Assembly (NCBI GenBank): GCA_020466095.1
Contig: CM035809.1
Coordinates: forward strand, 26,031,927-26,095,926
From: Chlorops oryzae
Lineage: Eukaryota; Arthropoda; Insecta; Diptera; Chloropidae
Direction: 5' to 3'
Length of the DNA: 64,000 bases
Of the stretch, positions 33,000-46,299 are shown in pieces. Each line of letters begins with the position of its first letter. The first letter of the stretch is position 1. Below the pieces are notes generated by a model, which saw nothing but the letters and a program-made list of their open reading frames with translations, was not told the DNA's origin and searched no databases. The position numbers and the translations under genes are program-made.

Positions 33000-35900
33000 A
33001 TAACGATAGAAATTTGCTTTGATATCTAAGGATATATCGTCCTTCTAGTTCTCTTCTTTTGTTTAATTTTGGCAATTAAAAAAAATTTTTTGAGTGAAGT
33101 CTTCAAAAACCTAATTGCTTTATTTGAATTCGTCTCTCATTTCTCTCGCGCTCTTATAAAGTCGTTTTCCTCGATCATAAATAACGAAATATCAAAATGT
33201 TTTCCAATAAAAAAATGTACATAAAATGTGGGAAAATTTCCTTTCATTTCCCATTTAAAAGATATGCAACTTAATTACCCAAATTGCCGTTGGCCAAAAA
33301 CTGTCTTCTTCAAATATTTATGGCCCGGCACGGCCCATCGTGAAAGGAAAACAACTTTTTAAGAAACGACGGCGGCATCCTACTTAGCTATTCAAGTAGA
33401 AGGGAGGCAGCCGAAAAATTAGGGGATGAATAGAAAAATCAAATAAAAGTGAAGATAATATTTATCTTTATTTTGATGCAAAAAAAAAGAAAGCGGCGAG
33501 ATTTTTATGAAAAAATTCACTAAAAATGCAAGCAATGAAGAGCCTGAAACGTCATTGGTGTCAAGAAATATTTTAGCTAATTTATTACTTCTTCCATTCC
33601 TATCTATTTAACTTCTTCTCCATTCATATTCCTTTGACCTCTTAACACTTGGTGCTTCGTCCTTTTTGCATTCACATTTCTCCTGAGTTTTCGTCTATCG
33701 TCTTTAGAAAATCCCGCTTGACCACTGACCCTTACTGAGTGTGGAAATGAAGATCAACGCATTTAAGCACCCTCATTCTTTGTTGTGTCCTTTTGAGCGA
33801 TCCTTATTTGGCTTTTGCTAATGATCTTCGGTCATTGTTCGTACATTCAAAAGACAAGGGGAAAGATGTTGACACATTAAGACTGATTTCGTGATGACGA
33901 CTTCTTTTGAAGGACGCGTGACCGATTTGTAATGGTCAAGCGAGATTATGCTAAGGACCCTTTTTCTTATGAGCGATTAAATGGTTGTTAAATAATCATT
34001 TGAATTAAATGAAGGGTTAATTTAATGGTCGCGGTTTTTCCGATTTTTCTGATGGCAAAGAAAGTGAAGAAGTTGAATTTTCAAAGCGTTCAGACAAATT
34101 TTCAACTCGTCATATTTATGCATAGCAATCACAAGTATACCCGAGAAGTATGCAAAATTTTTTTTTTATTTTGTGACTCTTAAGTGTGTTGCATTCGGCT
34201 GAGCGTAATGAAACTTAACATATTTAAACTTGGCATAAGACGTAATTTTCGTACATTTTGCGTAAGATGGTACCACAACAATAAAAAAATTGTCATGGAA
34301 AAATATCCTTCCACAAGAGCATGTATTGATTTTGGCAAAATCACCTGAAAAATAATTTTTTATAGTTTTTTTTGGAATTTTTGTATATGCCGGCTTTTGT
34401 AGCAACATTCTATCTTCATTTTTTTAAGTTGCTCAAAAAAATACCTATAATTTTTTCAAGGACATTCAAGGACTTTAGGAGATAGAGGCCTTTTGGACAT
34501 TAGGACCCTTTGAGAACAATCAGAACTAAACATAAAGGGTCTCCAACCTCTTACCGAGGGAGTTTCTCGGGTATTATCTTGGACTCGGTGCCCCTACAGA
34601 CTACCCTCAATTCTCGTTTCTACAGGTCTGATTTAAACTAATATTTTCAAAAAAATAATTCCCTTGAATGGTTTGTAACCCTTGAACTCCAATTGTCTTG
34701 AAGGTGAATTCCCAAATCGATATACAAGGGTTAGATTAGTTTTCCTTGAGTCCTTTCCTTTAATTATGATTTCTTTTTTATTTTTCATACATCTAGGATC
34801 ACTTTTCCTCATTCCTCTTTGAAGAACAAACATCTTCTTCGTCCATCTTCTTCATCCACCGAAATTCCCAGGCAATCAAAGCACCTCATTGACCCAACAA
34901 ATAACCAAAGGCCGAGCAAGAATTCATGTCAAAAATTCCATTTTCATGAAAATTAGCGTTCAAACGAGCAAACAATAGGCTCATCTAGCTATCCCATTCA
35001 AGGATGCGAATATTCTGTCACATCCTTTTTTAAAATCCTTGAGTCGTCGTGTCATCCGTCGACAGAATAGCTTCGCGTATCATCCGTATCTCCTAGCTGA
35101 AGCAATTTTTCGGCGCGCAAACTCATTTCACCTTTTTCGATTTTTTTCTTCTTTTTTTTTTTGCTATGCGTGCTCATATCCTTTGGATCATTGTTTTTCC
35201 CGTTGACCAGATACATGGCCCTGTGGACCACACTGCAAGCTGCAGCACATCAACTCTTTACGCGTATTTTCTTCGGTTGACGTTGAACGTTGAAAGGGTT
35301 CAGCTTACCAGCCGGAAAGAGGAAATTTTTCGTTATCCTCGCGCATCTAAGCTTCAAAACAAATTGTGTTGATGATGTCCAAACCGGTTATGTCCTTTGA
35401 TAATGCGTCGCGGTGCGGTGCCTTTGGTTACTTTTTTTTTAGAGGGTCCAGTCTAAGAAGTTTCATCCCTTTTGTCATTTTGCTTCTCAAAAATCGTTTT
35501 CGTTTTTAATTTTTCCATTTTTTTTTTTGCTCGTATCCTTTGAATTTTAAGCATGGGAATCAAATGTCTTTTTCGGCAACGAGTTTGGTTTTTTTTCAAA
35601 AATTTGCTTAAAGGCCGTTACGCAAAAATATTTCGAAGGAATTCTTTATTTTTTCCAATCCTTAAAAATCTTAAACATCTCTTTTGGGAGAACTTTGAGA
35701 GTCCTGGCACAGAAAAAGTTCTTGGAAGTCGCGTGTCTAAAATAACACTGACCCTTTCAGCCAATTGGAGGGTCACTTAATTTATGCATGTCTTTGCTTG
35801 ACCATCACAATAATGGGCACGTGTCCAGTTTTGAATGAAGGGTGTCGGCACTGGACATCTTTTGACTTCAAGCAGATAAGTTTCTTGCCTCTTCACTTTG

Positions 35901-37200
35901 TTCTGAAGTGCGATGACAAAAGGCGTATTCTTCTCCTGAGCGGTTCAATAAAAGCGATCTAACTTGTTGAAGGATTTGTCTTATGAAAGACTATAGAAAT
36001 ACCAAATTCCTTCTATTGGACCTCAGTATTCGATCCTGAAGATCAAGCGCGCGAGACTGGTCAAGCTGGAGCCAATAATAATGATGATCCTAGTACCTTC
36101 AAGAGGCGAGTTTCGGCTCAATATTCAAGCAACTTTTTCCTCTTTGGGATATTCAAGTATCTCTATTTCTATAGTTGGTCCAAGCTAAGTTAGAGCTTTG
36201 AACGATCCTTTCTGCAAGAGCAAAATGAAAGAGGTCCGAGCTTTTTAATAATTTCATTAATAAATTTTCGAAGCTTCCTAAAATGGATGTCGGCACCGAT
36301 GCAGTCTAGACCCAAGAAAGGGAGTCCTTGAAGGTGCATAATAAGAATGTTAGACAGTCTTTATAATGGCTCGATTACCAAGGAAGAACTGGCTTCAAAG
36401 ATAACTTTTTGAATTTTTTTCTTGACTTTCTGTGTTTCGAATTTATCAGAGGAAAGGATAGAAAATTTGGTAACAGGATGAAGGATAATTTTTTTTTAGT
36501 TTCAAAGAAAAACACCCTAATCATTGTTTGACTGCATTAAACCGACCATTTCCCCCCACACACTTCATCCTATTTGTTGTTATAAAAGACGAAGTCTATG
36601 GGCGTAATATTCTTTGAGATTTTGTAAATCATTTAGTCCTTCAACGTGATCGAAATCGGATTCCAAGCATAAAGTAAAATCCTTCGTGAGATCGGAAATG
36701 GTAACAAAATTTCAAGCCCATTAAGGAAAAATTCTTGTAAGCCTTTCGAACGGAAGAAAATGTCACATGATCTAAGGAGACGGCAAAGCAAAATTTCTTT
36801 GCGACATGTAATTTGAATCCTTCCAATGAAGTCCTTTCAATGGCGAAATTCACTTTTCATTCGTTTTTCACCTTTTTTTCCTTTGAATAAAAATACTTTC
36901 AATCAAACATTTTCTCTAAAAAAATCTTATTTTTTCGGAAATTTCCCACTGTGAAATCTGATACAGTTGCTTCTGCGCAGTGCGTTTAATCCTTTCATGC
37001 AATATTTTGATCAATCGACGACGATCGGAAAACGGATCGATGCGGCATCTCATACAAACACGATAACATACACCAGGGGACGTACGTAGGGGATGGTGTT
37101 GGGGATTCAAACTCCCCTCTGAAATGTGACAAGAGAAGACGAGAAAACAGTCACGATACACAATTTTCTAATGCCTAAAACCCCTCCTGAAATTATTTTC
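33000..37200. other. Gene-free region, mostly unique AT-rich DNA
   Basis: No plausible coding exon, RNA gene or complete transposon. A MITE-like fragment with 'ggggattcaaactcccctctgaaatg' at about 37070-37200 belongs to the family seen at 47818-47964. Confidence 0.4.
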
Positions 37201-38120
37201 TTCCTACGAGCCTGACACATTCACACACGCACACACATACATTCACACAAAAAGCGAAGAATTTTCAACAAAGAAACCGAAAGAAAAGAAAAATAATATC
37301 CTTTAAAAAAAAAACTCTTGAAGAAAAGGGTTGCATAAATTTTCGCAGTTTTCTTACAAAAATCGCAAAAGAAAAGCGATCAAACCGAGTCGCCATGTGC
37401 AAAATTTGAACCCTTTTCTTTCATTCATTCGCAAATGGCGACCCCTTTCCTTTTTTATTTGATCAATTTTAATTGAAAGTGGAAAATGTAAAGCGGAAAA
37501 TGGGAAATGCAAAATTTTGCGATCACCTTGTGGGAAAAGTCGTCTCGCAAAAGGGCAATTTCATTAGCGGAAAGAAGGTTATGCTCTTTGGAAATTCATG
37601 TTCTTCGAAGATTGCATTCAAAAGTTTATCCTTCATTATCCTTGCTTGACATGTGCAAAATAAATTTCCGACATCCGATACCGTTAAATTATGCAGTGTG
37701 GCGCGAAAAAAAGGACGGATTTTCATTGCCATTTGCGAAAGGAGAAAATATTTTTGCATGCAATGTTATCCCAATGCCAATGCCATGTGATTAAGGACTC
37801 TGGGAATTTGTGAAACGAGTGCAAGGACATAACTTAATTAAGAAAAATATTTTCCCACTTGATTTCGAGTTGGGTTTTTCGCTTGTCGAATTCGAATTCG
37901 GAATTTCAATTTAGTTCATATGCAAATTCGAAATTGATCGATAAACAGAAATTTGCATCGCAATGGCACAAGCTAAAGTCCGTGTTTGGAAATGATCGGG
38001 TTTGTTAGATCAATAAACAAGAAATTAACTTATGCAAATTCTTAATTCATTGAGGAACTTCTTCCGAAGGGATATCAAGTGAGAACACAATCGAGAGGAT
38101 CGAGCAAACAAGGTGAGCCC
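37200..38120. promoter_or_regulatory. Octamer-containing unique island
   Basis: Non-repetitive. POU octamers at 37920-37927, 37951-37958 and 38032-38039 lie within 120 bp, near several ATTA/TAATTA and ATCGAT words. A candidate castor cis-regulatory block; inference from motif clustering only. Confidence 0.4.
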
Positions 38121-38399
38121 CAAAATAATATCGAGTAAAAGATTCTCTCTCGCACGATCAGTAAATTTGTGAGCAAAGTGAAAGAGAGAAGGCGAAAAGG
38201 CCTCAGTGTCGCTGCGGGTGTAAAGAAAATCATTTCTGAAGGGGTCTTGGGCATTACAAAATTATGAATGGTGCCGATTTTGTTTGTTTATTCTGAATAT
38301 TTAGTACCCTAAGAACAAGGTCGTAATATTAAGCACTAGTCACGATCTATAATTTGTAAATTTAAATTTTAAATTGATAGTAAAACGCTTAACTCGAAC

Positions 38400-39115
38400 A
38401 ATGTTTTGTAGGGAGCTTGAACCCCCAAAATCACCCCTTGAATACCCTCTGAATTTTACAGAAAAAATTATAAAGAAATATTCATATCGAAGGGGTTTGA
38501 ACACCCAAATTTCACCCCTACGTGTACGTCCCTGAATCTAAATAAAAATTCTGTAAAGGATTATATTTTTTTAGGTATCTTTTAATGTGGAAGGGACTTG
38601 AACCTTTAAACCTCAATCCCGTACGTACGCCCATCACTCTTGCTTAAAAAATTATGAATAAATTTTCCTTTAGTAAATCTGCTCATGTCGAAGAGGCTTC
38701 AACCCCTGAATTCCTGTGTACGCTCCTGAAATGGCTATAAAGAAATGATCCTTTATGAAACTTCGAAAAGTCAAAGGTAGCTTCAACACCCAAAAGCCTC
38801 CCCTTACATACGTCCCACAATACTATTAAAAAACCCTTTTTTTTAATTTATTCATGTGGGAAGGGATTTGAACCCCACAAAAAATAAAACACTCCCTACA
38901 CACGCCCCTGAATCTTACTTATAAAACTACTAAGATATGTACGTTCTTTTTGGAATTAATTCCTACTTTCGTGGAAGGGGTTTTAACCCCCTAAAACTAC
39001 CCAATGCGTACGCTCCTGACTCTCATTTAGAACACTCTGAATACATCACCTTTTTGATTCTTCCTATTTCGGGGGAAGAGTGATTGAACCCCCTAAGTAC
39101 GCCCCTGTGACATAA
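38400..39115. repeat. Degenerate tandem array of about eight 95-bp units
   Basis: Each unit contains a version of 'aaggggtttgaacccccaaa', then 'tacgtacgcccctgaatct', then AT-rich filler. Units start near 38405, 38497, 38592, 38690, 38775, 38860, 38975 and 39075. The same two phrases form the arms of the single hAT-like MITE at 47818-47964, so the array looks like amplified MITE interior. Confidence 0.7.
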
Positions 39116-39679
39116 AACTCCATGAAAAAATATATTCTTTCAGCATTTTTTAAAAAGTTAGTTCGCCCAAAAGGGGGCTGCGAACGGTTGCCTTACAAGA
39201 ATGTTGAAGTGAAAATCAATTTCTCACAAATCACTCGAGCTCTGGACAGTAATTAATCATTTCCACATCCTTCAAATCGAACTGTCAACAGTAAAAAAAA
39301 ATTTAAGGAAATACTTTCTAAGGATTCAGCGTTACTTCTCTGACAAAATTAATGATGAATTTTCTTTATTAAATTTGAACTTTCACCTCTCGAAATCGAG
39401 TCAAGCGTGAAAAGTGAAAAAAATTTCTCTAAAATGTTTAAAAAAAAAACCGAGCAATTTCTATTAAAAAAATATGTTTTGCAATAACGGTTTAGGGACT
39501 TCAAATGTGCCTTAACCCATTCTAGGTTTTGGACTCTAACACAACTACCTTAACTGTCTTTTAATCCGCTCTTGTACTTTTAAGTCACAATGAACATTTT
39601 TTGTTGTCGGTCTAAAATGGGAATATTTTGAAGAGAGTGCCAAAAGCCGGTTGAATCTCTTAAGGTTTTGAAATCACAT

Positions 39680-39851
39680 CCAGTGGCGTAGCGAGATATT
39701 TCGGTCCCCGAGGAACAATGGAGGCACAATGGAGGAAATTCCGCCCCCACTCCCAGAATTCTCGCTCTAAATAAAAAGATCTTTATAAAAATTCAAACTT
39801 GATTTGGAGCCCGAAACGGCTGTCCCCTTCGACCCCCTCACTACGCTACTG
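39680..39851. mobile_element. hAT MITE, CAGTGGCGTAGCGAG family, copy 3
   Basis: A 172-bp element beginning CAGTGGCGTAGCGAG and ending CTACGCTACTG. Flanks ATCACATC (39672-39679) and ATTACATC (39852-39859) differ at one base. The GC-rich core is more diverged than in copies 1, 2 and 4. Confidence 0.8.
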
Positions 39852-39949
39852 ATTACATCAAAAAAACGGGTTAAAATACCCTAAAAAAAAGGCCGAAAGG
39901 ACAAGACTCCTTGGCTAGCTGAGGACAAAATTTTCCAACAAAACCATTT

Positions 39950-40250
39950 AGTGGCGTACGTATGGGGTGGTTTTTTGGGGGTTAAAACCTTCCTTTGAAA
40001 TTCGAAGACTTACAAAGGAACACGAGAAAAAGGTCTTACAACCCCAGAACACGCTTGATACTGATCATCTGAGTTCCTTTAAGCTCCACCCTGTCAGAAA
40101 ATGCATCATAGATTTCTGCGCATGCGCGCATCCCATTCAATGTACTCTACTTCAGAATTATCTTCTGTTTTTTTTTGGCAGAATTTTCGCTCGAAAATTA
40201 TTCAAAAATCCCATTTTTCAACCCTTTCGATTTTCGTAATGCATTCGGCT
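39950..40250. other. Region with MITE fragment and NRF-1-like site
   Basis: A fragment at about 39950-40025 ('gtggcgtacgtatggggtgg') resembles the family at 47818. A near-palindrome TGCGCATGCGCG at about 40117-40128 resembles the NRF-1/Erect wing site. No gene. Confidence 0.35.
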
Positions 40251-40259
40251 TTTCACCAT

Positions 40260-41200
40260 TGAGCACTACTTAGCTACTTATCCAGTTAATTCTGTAATAA
40301 TGTTAAAACAATTACAACAACAAAATTTCAACAACAACAACAACGGCCAACAGTTACCACAGAAAATTACAGCAGCCAAAGAAATCAGTTTCAGAGAATG
40401 AAAATCATTTTCTGGACACTTTTATTACCTGTGTTGGCAAACATCCAAAGGATTATGCGTGCAAGGACGCTGTGCAAGAAACTGGATTTCTTTCTTCAAA
40501 AGAAGAAATTCCCAATGCAAAACTTTTTGGAGAAAAATCAAAAAAAAAGGGGTGAAAGGGTAAATATTTTCGTCGAAATTCCTTTCCTTTTTTTTTCTCT
40601 AAGCACAAAAAAAAAATATGTTAGAAAGTATCTTATAACCCGAAATCCGCTGAGCGTTATCATTAATTTTAATAGTGTCATTATTTTCTGTCAGCGGAAT
40701 TCTCCGCGCAGTCTCAGCCTGCTTACATTCGTCCTTTCATCTGTGTGCAGCGATTCAGTCAGCAGCGAGCCGAAAAGGAACTTAAAAATTGCATGAAAAT
40801 TCCCCAAAAAAATAAAAACGTGAGAAAAGTTGCTGAAATTTGAGAAAACGCTAATGATCTTCGAGAGTTTTTCTTTCTTTCTTTTGAGAAAAGGAAAGGA
40901 TTTTCATTTATCAATTTTTTTTTTTTTTTTTGTATGAAATTTCATAATATCATCAATCAAAAAATTGCAAGAAAAAGGATCGATTGAAACCTGAAGTGGT
41001 GCGATTTTCTGAGAGTGGCGAGAGGGAGAGGCAGTTGCTTTTGTCGAAGTGAGATTTGAGCCTCGTGGTTCATATGTCCATAAAAAAGATGTGATGTTTG
41101 GAATATTGTTTGATTGGATGATCATTCAGGAGCACTCTGGGCTGTGCGATCAAGGAAAATCGAGAGTGAAGTTAGTAGTCTTTCCCAAAAAATTGAATCA
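40260..41200. other. Unique island with CAA-rich run
   Basis: Non-repetitive, with a CAA-rich stretch (40304-40345) of the sort often found in insect leaders. No splice signals allow an exon call. Frames on either strand encode nothing recognisable. Confidence 0.3.
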
Positions 41201-41279
41201 TACCTTATGCGTTCCTAGTTAGAAAGAACTTCATTTATGTATGTGAGTCCGAAAAGTGTCCGAGCGAAAATATAATCTC

Positions 41280-41800
41280 CTGCATGAAAATGTCATCAGT
41301 GACGTCATCGATGACATATAGGTGACATTGTCATGCATGACATCTTGGAGGACACGTCATCGTGGAGGATGCTGTTCACGTGCTTGAATCTCATTGGCTA
41401 TTGAAATTTAAATAAGGTTTTAGCGTCAGTTGAACGTTAGCATGAAGTGGCGTAGATGATGAGTGCTCGACTCAGAATCCGAAAATCGCGGGTTCGATCC
41501 CCCGCTGAGGCGAACAAAATTTGTTAAAAATAGATTTTTTTAACTATTGCGAAATATCCAAAGAGAGGACAAAGAAGAGAGTTTATCAAACTGGTTTCTA
41601 TAAATTGACATTTAGAGAGAAAAGAGCAATAATTTGCTGCTCTCAAATGCATTTTTTCGCCATCGCACCCCCTAGCATGACAATGTCACCGGTGAATTCA
41701 CTGTCCAACTCCTGTACAAATGTCATACAAAGTGTCATATGAATTGTCATGCATACCGGATCCAAAGTCACCGTGACTTCATCGATGATGTCAGCGGGAC
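41280..41800. repeat. TCATGAC palindrome-rich region with an embedded tRNA-like segment
   Basis: Short palindromes built on GTCATGCATGAC, GACGTCATCGATGAC and relatives occur on both sides (41290-41350 and 41680-41800). Between them, at 41447-41512, lies a + strand tRNA-like segment with a strong box B (GGGTTCGATCCCC) and a recognisable anticodon-arm-like stretch. The acceptor stem does not pair, so it is not called a functional tRNA. Confidence 0.5.
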
Positions 41801-41849
41801 ATTTGCCGTTGGGGTCCGAAATTGTTACAAGATATTAGAGTAAGGAATG

Positions 41850-43855
41850 TATGTATGAAATGAGTCCGAAATATGGAGGAAATGTGAGAAAAATGAGATG
41901 TTTAAAATGGAATCATATTGGAGGACCTGCGCAAGAAGGCAAAGGCTCTTTAAGACTGTTATAAAAGCTCACAATAAGGGCTCCAACTCTGAATTAGGAG
42001 TCATATATGATTACTTCAGGACTGAGAAAAATGAAGTTATTTAAAGCTGGTCTTTAGTCCTAGGGGAAGCACCGGGTTAAATCTTCTAGTCCCTTGATTC
42101 TAGACGAAGGAAAAGTCAGTTGAATAGATAGTGTTCTTAAGGATTATAAAGGATTTTGTGTAGTCTACTTAAAGTGCGTTCTTTGAGGGCTCCTTTTTCC
42201 CTTTAACCCATCGTCTTCATAAAAGGAATAGAAGGTCTCTCTGGGAAAGGAAAGTTTTCTTGATCTTGGTATTCTCCAATACAATTTCTCAGCTAGGATG
42301 TTTCCTGGATATATTTCTAATGCACGAAAACATTTTTAAGTCCATTATAGGGCTCTAATTTATCCACGTTTGCTTTGCTTTTCTGGGTATTCTGAGAATA
42401 CTATTCTCCAATAAAATCCTTTAAAAATTTCTATCTGTATGTGACTGTCACATTGTGACAAATTCCTGTAATCAAACGAATTCTTTTGTCTTAAGTCTTC
42501 AAGGAAGCACCGATCTTCTTTTTACTCTTGAAAAAAAAAATCATTTGAGGAGACGATATTGTTAAGGAATCTTCTTCTTGCGCTCCTTTAAATATCCCGG
42601 CCGATCCCGGTGTTCGCAAAACGCGACCAGTTCCAACATTTCCTTCTGACTTATGCATCATCCGAGGTAAGTCCTACAGCCCCGAGGTCCCATTTTATTG
42701 TGTCCATCCAACGATCTTTCGGAAGCCCTTGTTTTCTGCAACCTTTTATTTGTAGTTTTTTTGCCAAACGATATTTTTATGGAACATGGAGCTATAATTT
42801 TACAACCCAGAAAAGCGGGATATGGAAATTTCCGCCCCAGTATTTTTTTCAGACGTTCGTCCGGCTTTTGATTGCTATCCTTATGAGAACTAAAACTCAA
42901 AAAATCTTCTGCACCACATGAGAAACTACCAAAATACTATCAAATTACATGGAAAACTAGAAGGAAAATGTTTGAAAATGAGGTCGCGAACGTACGAAAA
43001 AATACTGGGGGAGGAAATGTCCATATATTTTTTTCGAAAGGGAGGTTTTCTTGAGCTTATATGCGATTCCTGAGGTGTAATCTTTTCTTCTTTCATTTTT
43101 CTCCTTCGTAAAAAATTCTCAAATCCTTCAAGGGTTCAAATCTTAGCCTTTACTCTGTGTTCTATGTATGCTCCCGTGGTGTCCCGTAGTGATCCTTATA
43201 TTGCACTTCTATAAAAAGGCCACAATCCTCGCAAGACCCAACAAAATACGGTCCGGTTTTGAAAGAATCCTTCAATAAAATATGGCGTTTTTCAGTAACA
43301 AAGAAGGAGATTACAAGATCCTATATGAGGAGAAAAATTTCCCCATAATTTTCCATTCTGCCGTGAGTGTGAAACCTATCCCCTCCCATGGCAAAAAGTC
43401 TACTTTCAGTCCAAACAATTTCACCTAGGTCCGCAGACAGTAACGAAAAAGACCATTTTGCATCAATAAAATTTTATTTAAAATCTCCTTAAGTACCTTT
43501 TGACCTTATGACCGCGAAAAGAAAAGATTTTCGAAGAAAAGTGAAGAAGGAAAACTGTCAACACAAGGCAATTTATGTCTCAATTTCCGGCAAAATTTTT
43601 CCTCAAAATTTTTTGCATAAATAATCCTATTAATAGCATTATTAGCAGAAGCGAACCCGCAGACCATCAACAAATTTGAATGGCTGAATGAAAGAATGAA
43701 TGAAGAGAGAGACAACCAGGCCGCCAGGGTAAAAGTGCTAAAATAACAGCTCAAGAGAAAATCAACAAAAAAGAAAACCAAAAGAAAGAAAAAGGAAGAA
43801 CAAAAAGAGGAGCGGCAAAAAAAAAACATTAAAGTGTGAGAAAATTTCGGGAAAT
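41850..43855. other. Gene-free region
   Basis: Mostly single-copy-looking AT-rich DNA. I see no exon, RNA gene or complete transposon. Confidence 0.35.
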
Positions 43856-43859
43856 CATT

Positions 43860-44280
43860 TGGAAAAGCATGCGAGAAATTGATACGAATCGACAGAGAAT
43901 TAAGGACACAGGACGACGCAGCCAGTCGAGATCCGAGCAGATCAGATCACCGAACGGCTTCGATCGTTTGTTCATCACTTTATGATCATTTAACCTAATG
44001 GATCGGCGGCAGTGCTGACCTGAATGCGAAGGATAATTTTTTACAATTATTTTTTTTTTTTTTTGCGAATGCGAAGTCCTTGCGTCGCATCGGGTCCTTC
44101 GTTGCGTTAAGCTGTGGCAAAAATGTCTTCACGGGTGAATTCGTTGATTTTATTTTTTAATCAAGAAATTGAAATTGATGATGTCCTCTCGTCCTTCGTT
44201 GTTCGCGTTCGGCTTTTGTTCATTGTTCGATTGGGTAGAGAGAATACTGTGGGGTAGACGATGAGGCACTTAATATTTTC
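43860..44280. other. Short unique GC-richer island
   Basis: Contains 'gatccgagcagatcagatc' and TTTATGATCATTTAACC-type words and lacks repeats. Candidate regulatory DNA by composition only. Confidence 0.25.
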
Positions 44281-44299
44281 TTAAAAATTGAAGACTTCG

Positions 44300-45845
44300 A
44301 AGGATAGAAAGTTGAGTTGATTGAGGCCTGAGATGCAACTATCTATGAAACTACACCCTTGGGTAATTTTGTGAAAAGTTGTCCAAACAAATATTCATCA
44401 AAGTGTCTTCAAGGATTCTTTTTTTTTCATTCATTTTATTTTTGCGATCTGCAAAAAACGTTTTAGCGAAATTGATGGCTTTGAAGTGTGTGTGTTGGGA
44501 ATGCAATCGAAGCAGCTGAATGTTTATTGGAAAGGATATCTAAATGTGAATGCGGTCTTGGAGATTTAGATTTTTGGAAACCTAAAAACTGTTCCTTTGA
44601 TCCTTGATTGTGTTAATTTTATCGCACTTTTGTTGATTAAATTAAATTTTTTTTAATAAGCAGCGATGTTCAACACAATAGGAGTTCTAGTAAGAGTTAT
44701 TAATAGGTGTGAGCACTGAAAAATAAACCGATCCTCCTGATTAAAGAAAGGCATCAAAAATTTCCTTTGATTAAATTCGACCCATCCATAACTGTGTGGC
44801 CTTTGAGTTGCCAGCTTAACTTCAAATCCTTGCTTTATTTATTATCCATTTTCATTGATCATGGATGTATACCACTTTAACCTGCTCTACTTTGATCATG
44901 AAAACTCTTTGAAGTCTATTTTTGAGGCTATGAATCTAAACATCGCGATCTGTAAAGTGTCCTGATTTTGAAACTGATCTTCAGTGAAAAATTCCTCGCT
45001 AAGTCTTGAATCATTCGATCAATTTGTTAAAAAAATGTTGTCCCAAAAAATTGTCAAAATTCTTTAAGGTTATCAAATTCTGTTTCCCCAGTCCCTTTAG
45101 ATAAGATGCTCGTCGAGGTGGTTATTATTTTCTAGGTCATAAGAGCACCCCTAGTAAAAAGATCTTTTATGCAGCCCATTTTTCGTCAGAGTAGGTTGAG
45201 ACTGCCTATGAATCTCGGTATTTCCAGGATTTCCAAAAGACTAAAGTGTCCAAGAGTCCAAGGTTTAGAGACCCAGTATCCTTGACCCTAGACACATGAA
45301 TTATAGGGCGGGATAAGTGCACAGATCATGCTCCGTTGTTCCCAGCTCTGATTTAAAAATCCCACAGAGAGTCCTCATTTATCACCCCCATCTTCTTCAG
45401 GTGCTAATTAAGTCTCCAATGCCCTCTTAAGAATTCATTGTAGATATTAATGTTGTTTTTCCCAAGCTTAAGAGTAGCTTCCGTCCTGATGGACCTGGGA
45501 TTTATGAGCTCTTTGTCCCTTCTGTCTGTGGTTGTTTAGTCTATGTACGTCCCATTTTCTTATCAGGTCCTTTCTGAAGAATATTTTTAAACCCGAAGAG
45601 AGGTTCTGGTCCAATGAAATGATCCCAACTTTCATTGCCTTCTTGATCTTCAGACCCCGGTATCCAGTGTGAGGTGTAACTATGTTCCACATGGATAGGT
45701 TATGAAGGAGATTGTGGCGAACCCTTAGATCCACTTGCCTGTCCGCAAAGATACTTATGTTGGAGGTCCTTCGTAAGCTGTCTCCTATAAATTGCTTTAA
45801 GGTGGTGGACCACACTCCCACTAAAACTTATCACCCTCCATTTCA
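44300..45845. other. Gene-free region
   Basis: AT-rich, no recognisable coding sequence or complete mobile element. Confidence 0.35.
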
Positions 45846-45849
45846 TTAT

Positions 45850-46080
45850 CAGCCCGATTTTGAATATTCCCGGGGAGCGGATTCCCGGGGAATTTACTTT
45901 TCTCCGAAGAGTAAATTTCTTCTTCTTTACAAATTTGGGGGAAGAAATTTGATGGGGAATGGGTATTTGACTATACCAATAATTTTCATTACCTTATCTA
46001 TTTAAAAAGGCAGAATTTTAGTCTCGAGAAAAGTAAATTCCCCGGGAATCCGCTCCCCGGGATAATTCAGAATCGGCCTG
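45850..46080. mobile_element. 231-bp fold-back MITE, CAGCCCGATT family, copy 1
   Basis: Long arms beginning CAGCCCGATTTTGAATATTC pair with an inverted arm ending at 46080 (complement begins CAGGCCGATTCTGAATTATC). Both arms contain CCCGGGGAATTTACTTTTCTC. The copy at 60677-60907 has the same length and plan. Confidence 0.8.
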
Positions 46081-46299
46081 TATGATTCCCATCCATCCTC
46101 ATGGGCAGCCCCTAGAGAGAAATTTAGGGTCCGGGGGATTTTTTCGTGGGATTTTTCCGGGGTCCCCTCACAAAAATGTGCAAGCAAAACAAAAAAAAGT
46201 CCCATGCCAATTGTGGGCCCCTTCAGAAAGCCCGAGCCCAGAGGAAAATCCCCCTTTTCCACCCCCTCTCTACAGGCCTTCTCATGGGAAAACTCCATT

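Noticed and set aside
41447..41512. Functional tRNA gene
   Set aside because: Box B is good but the acceptor stem does not pair, and the context is repetitive; kept as tRNA-like.
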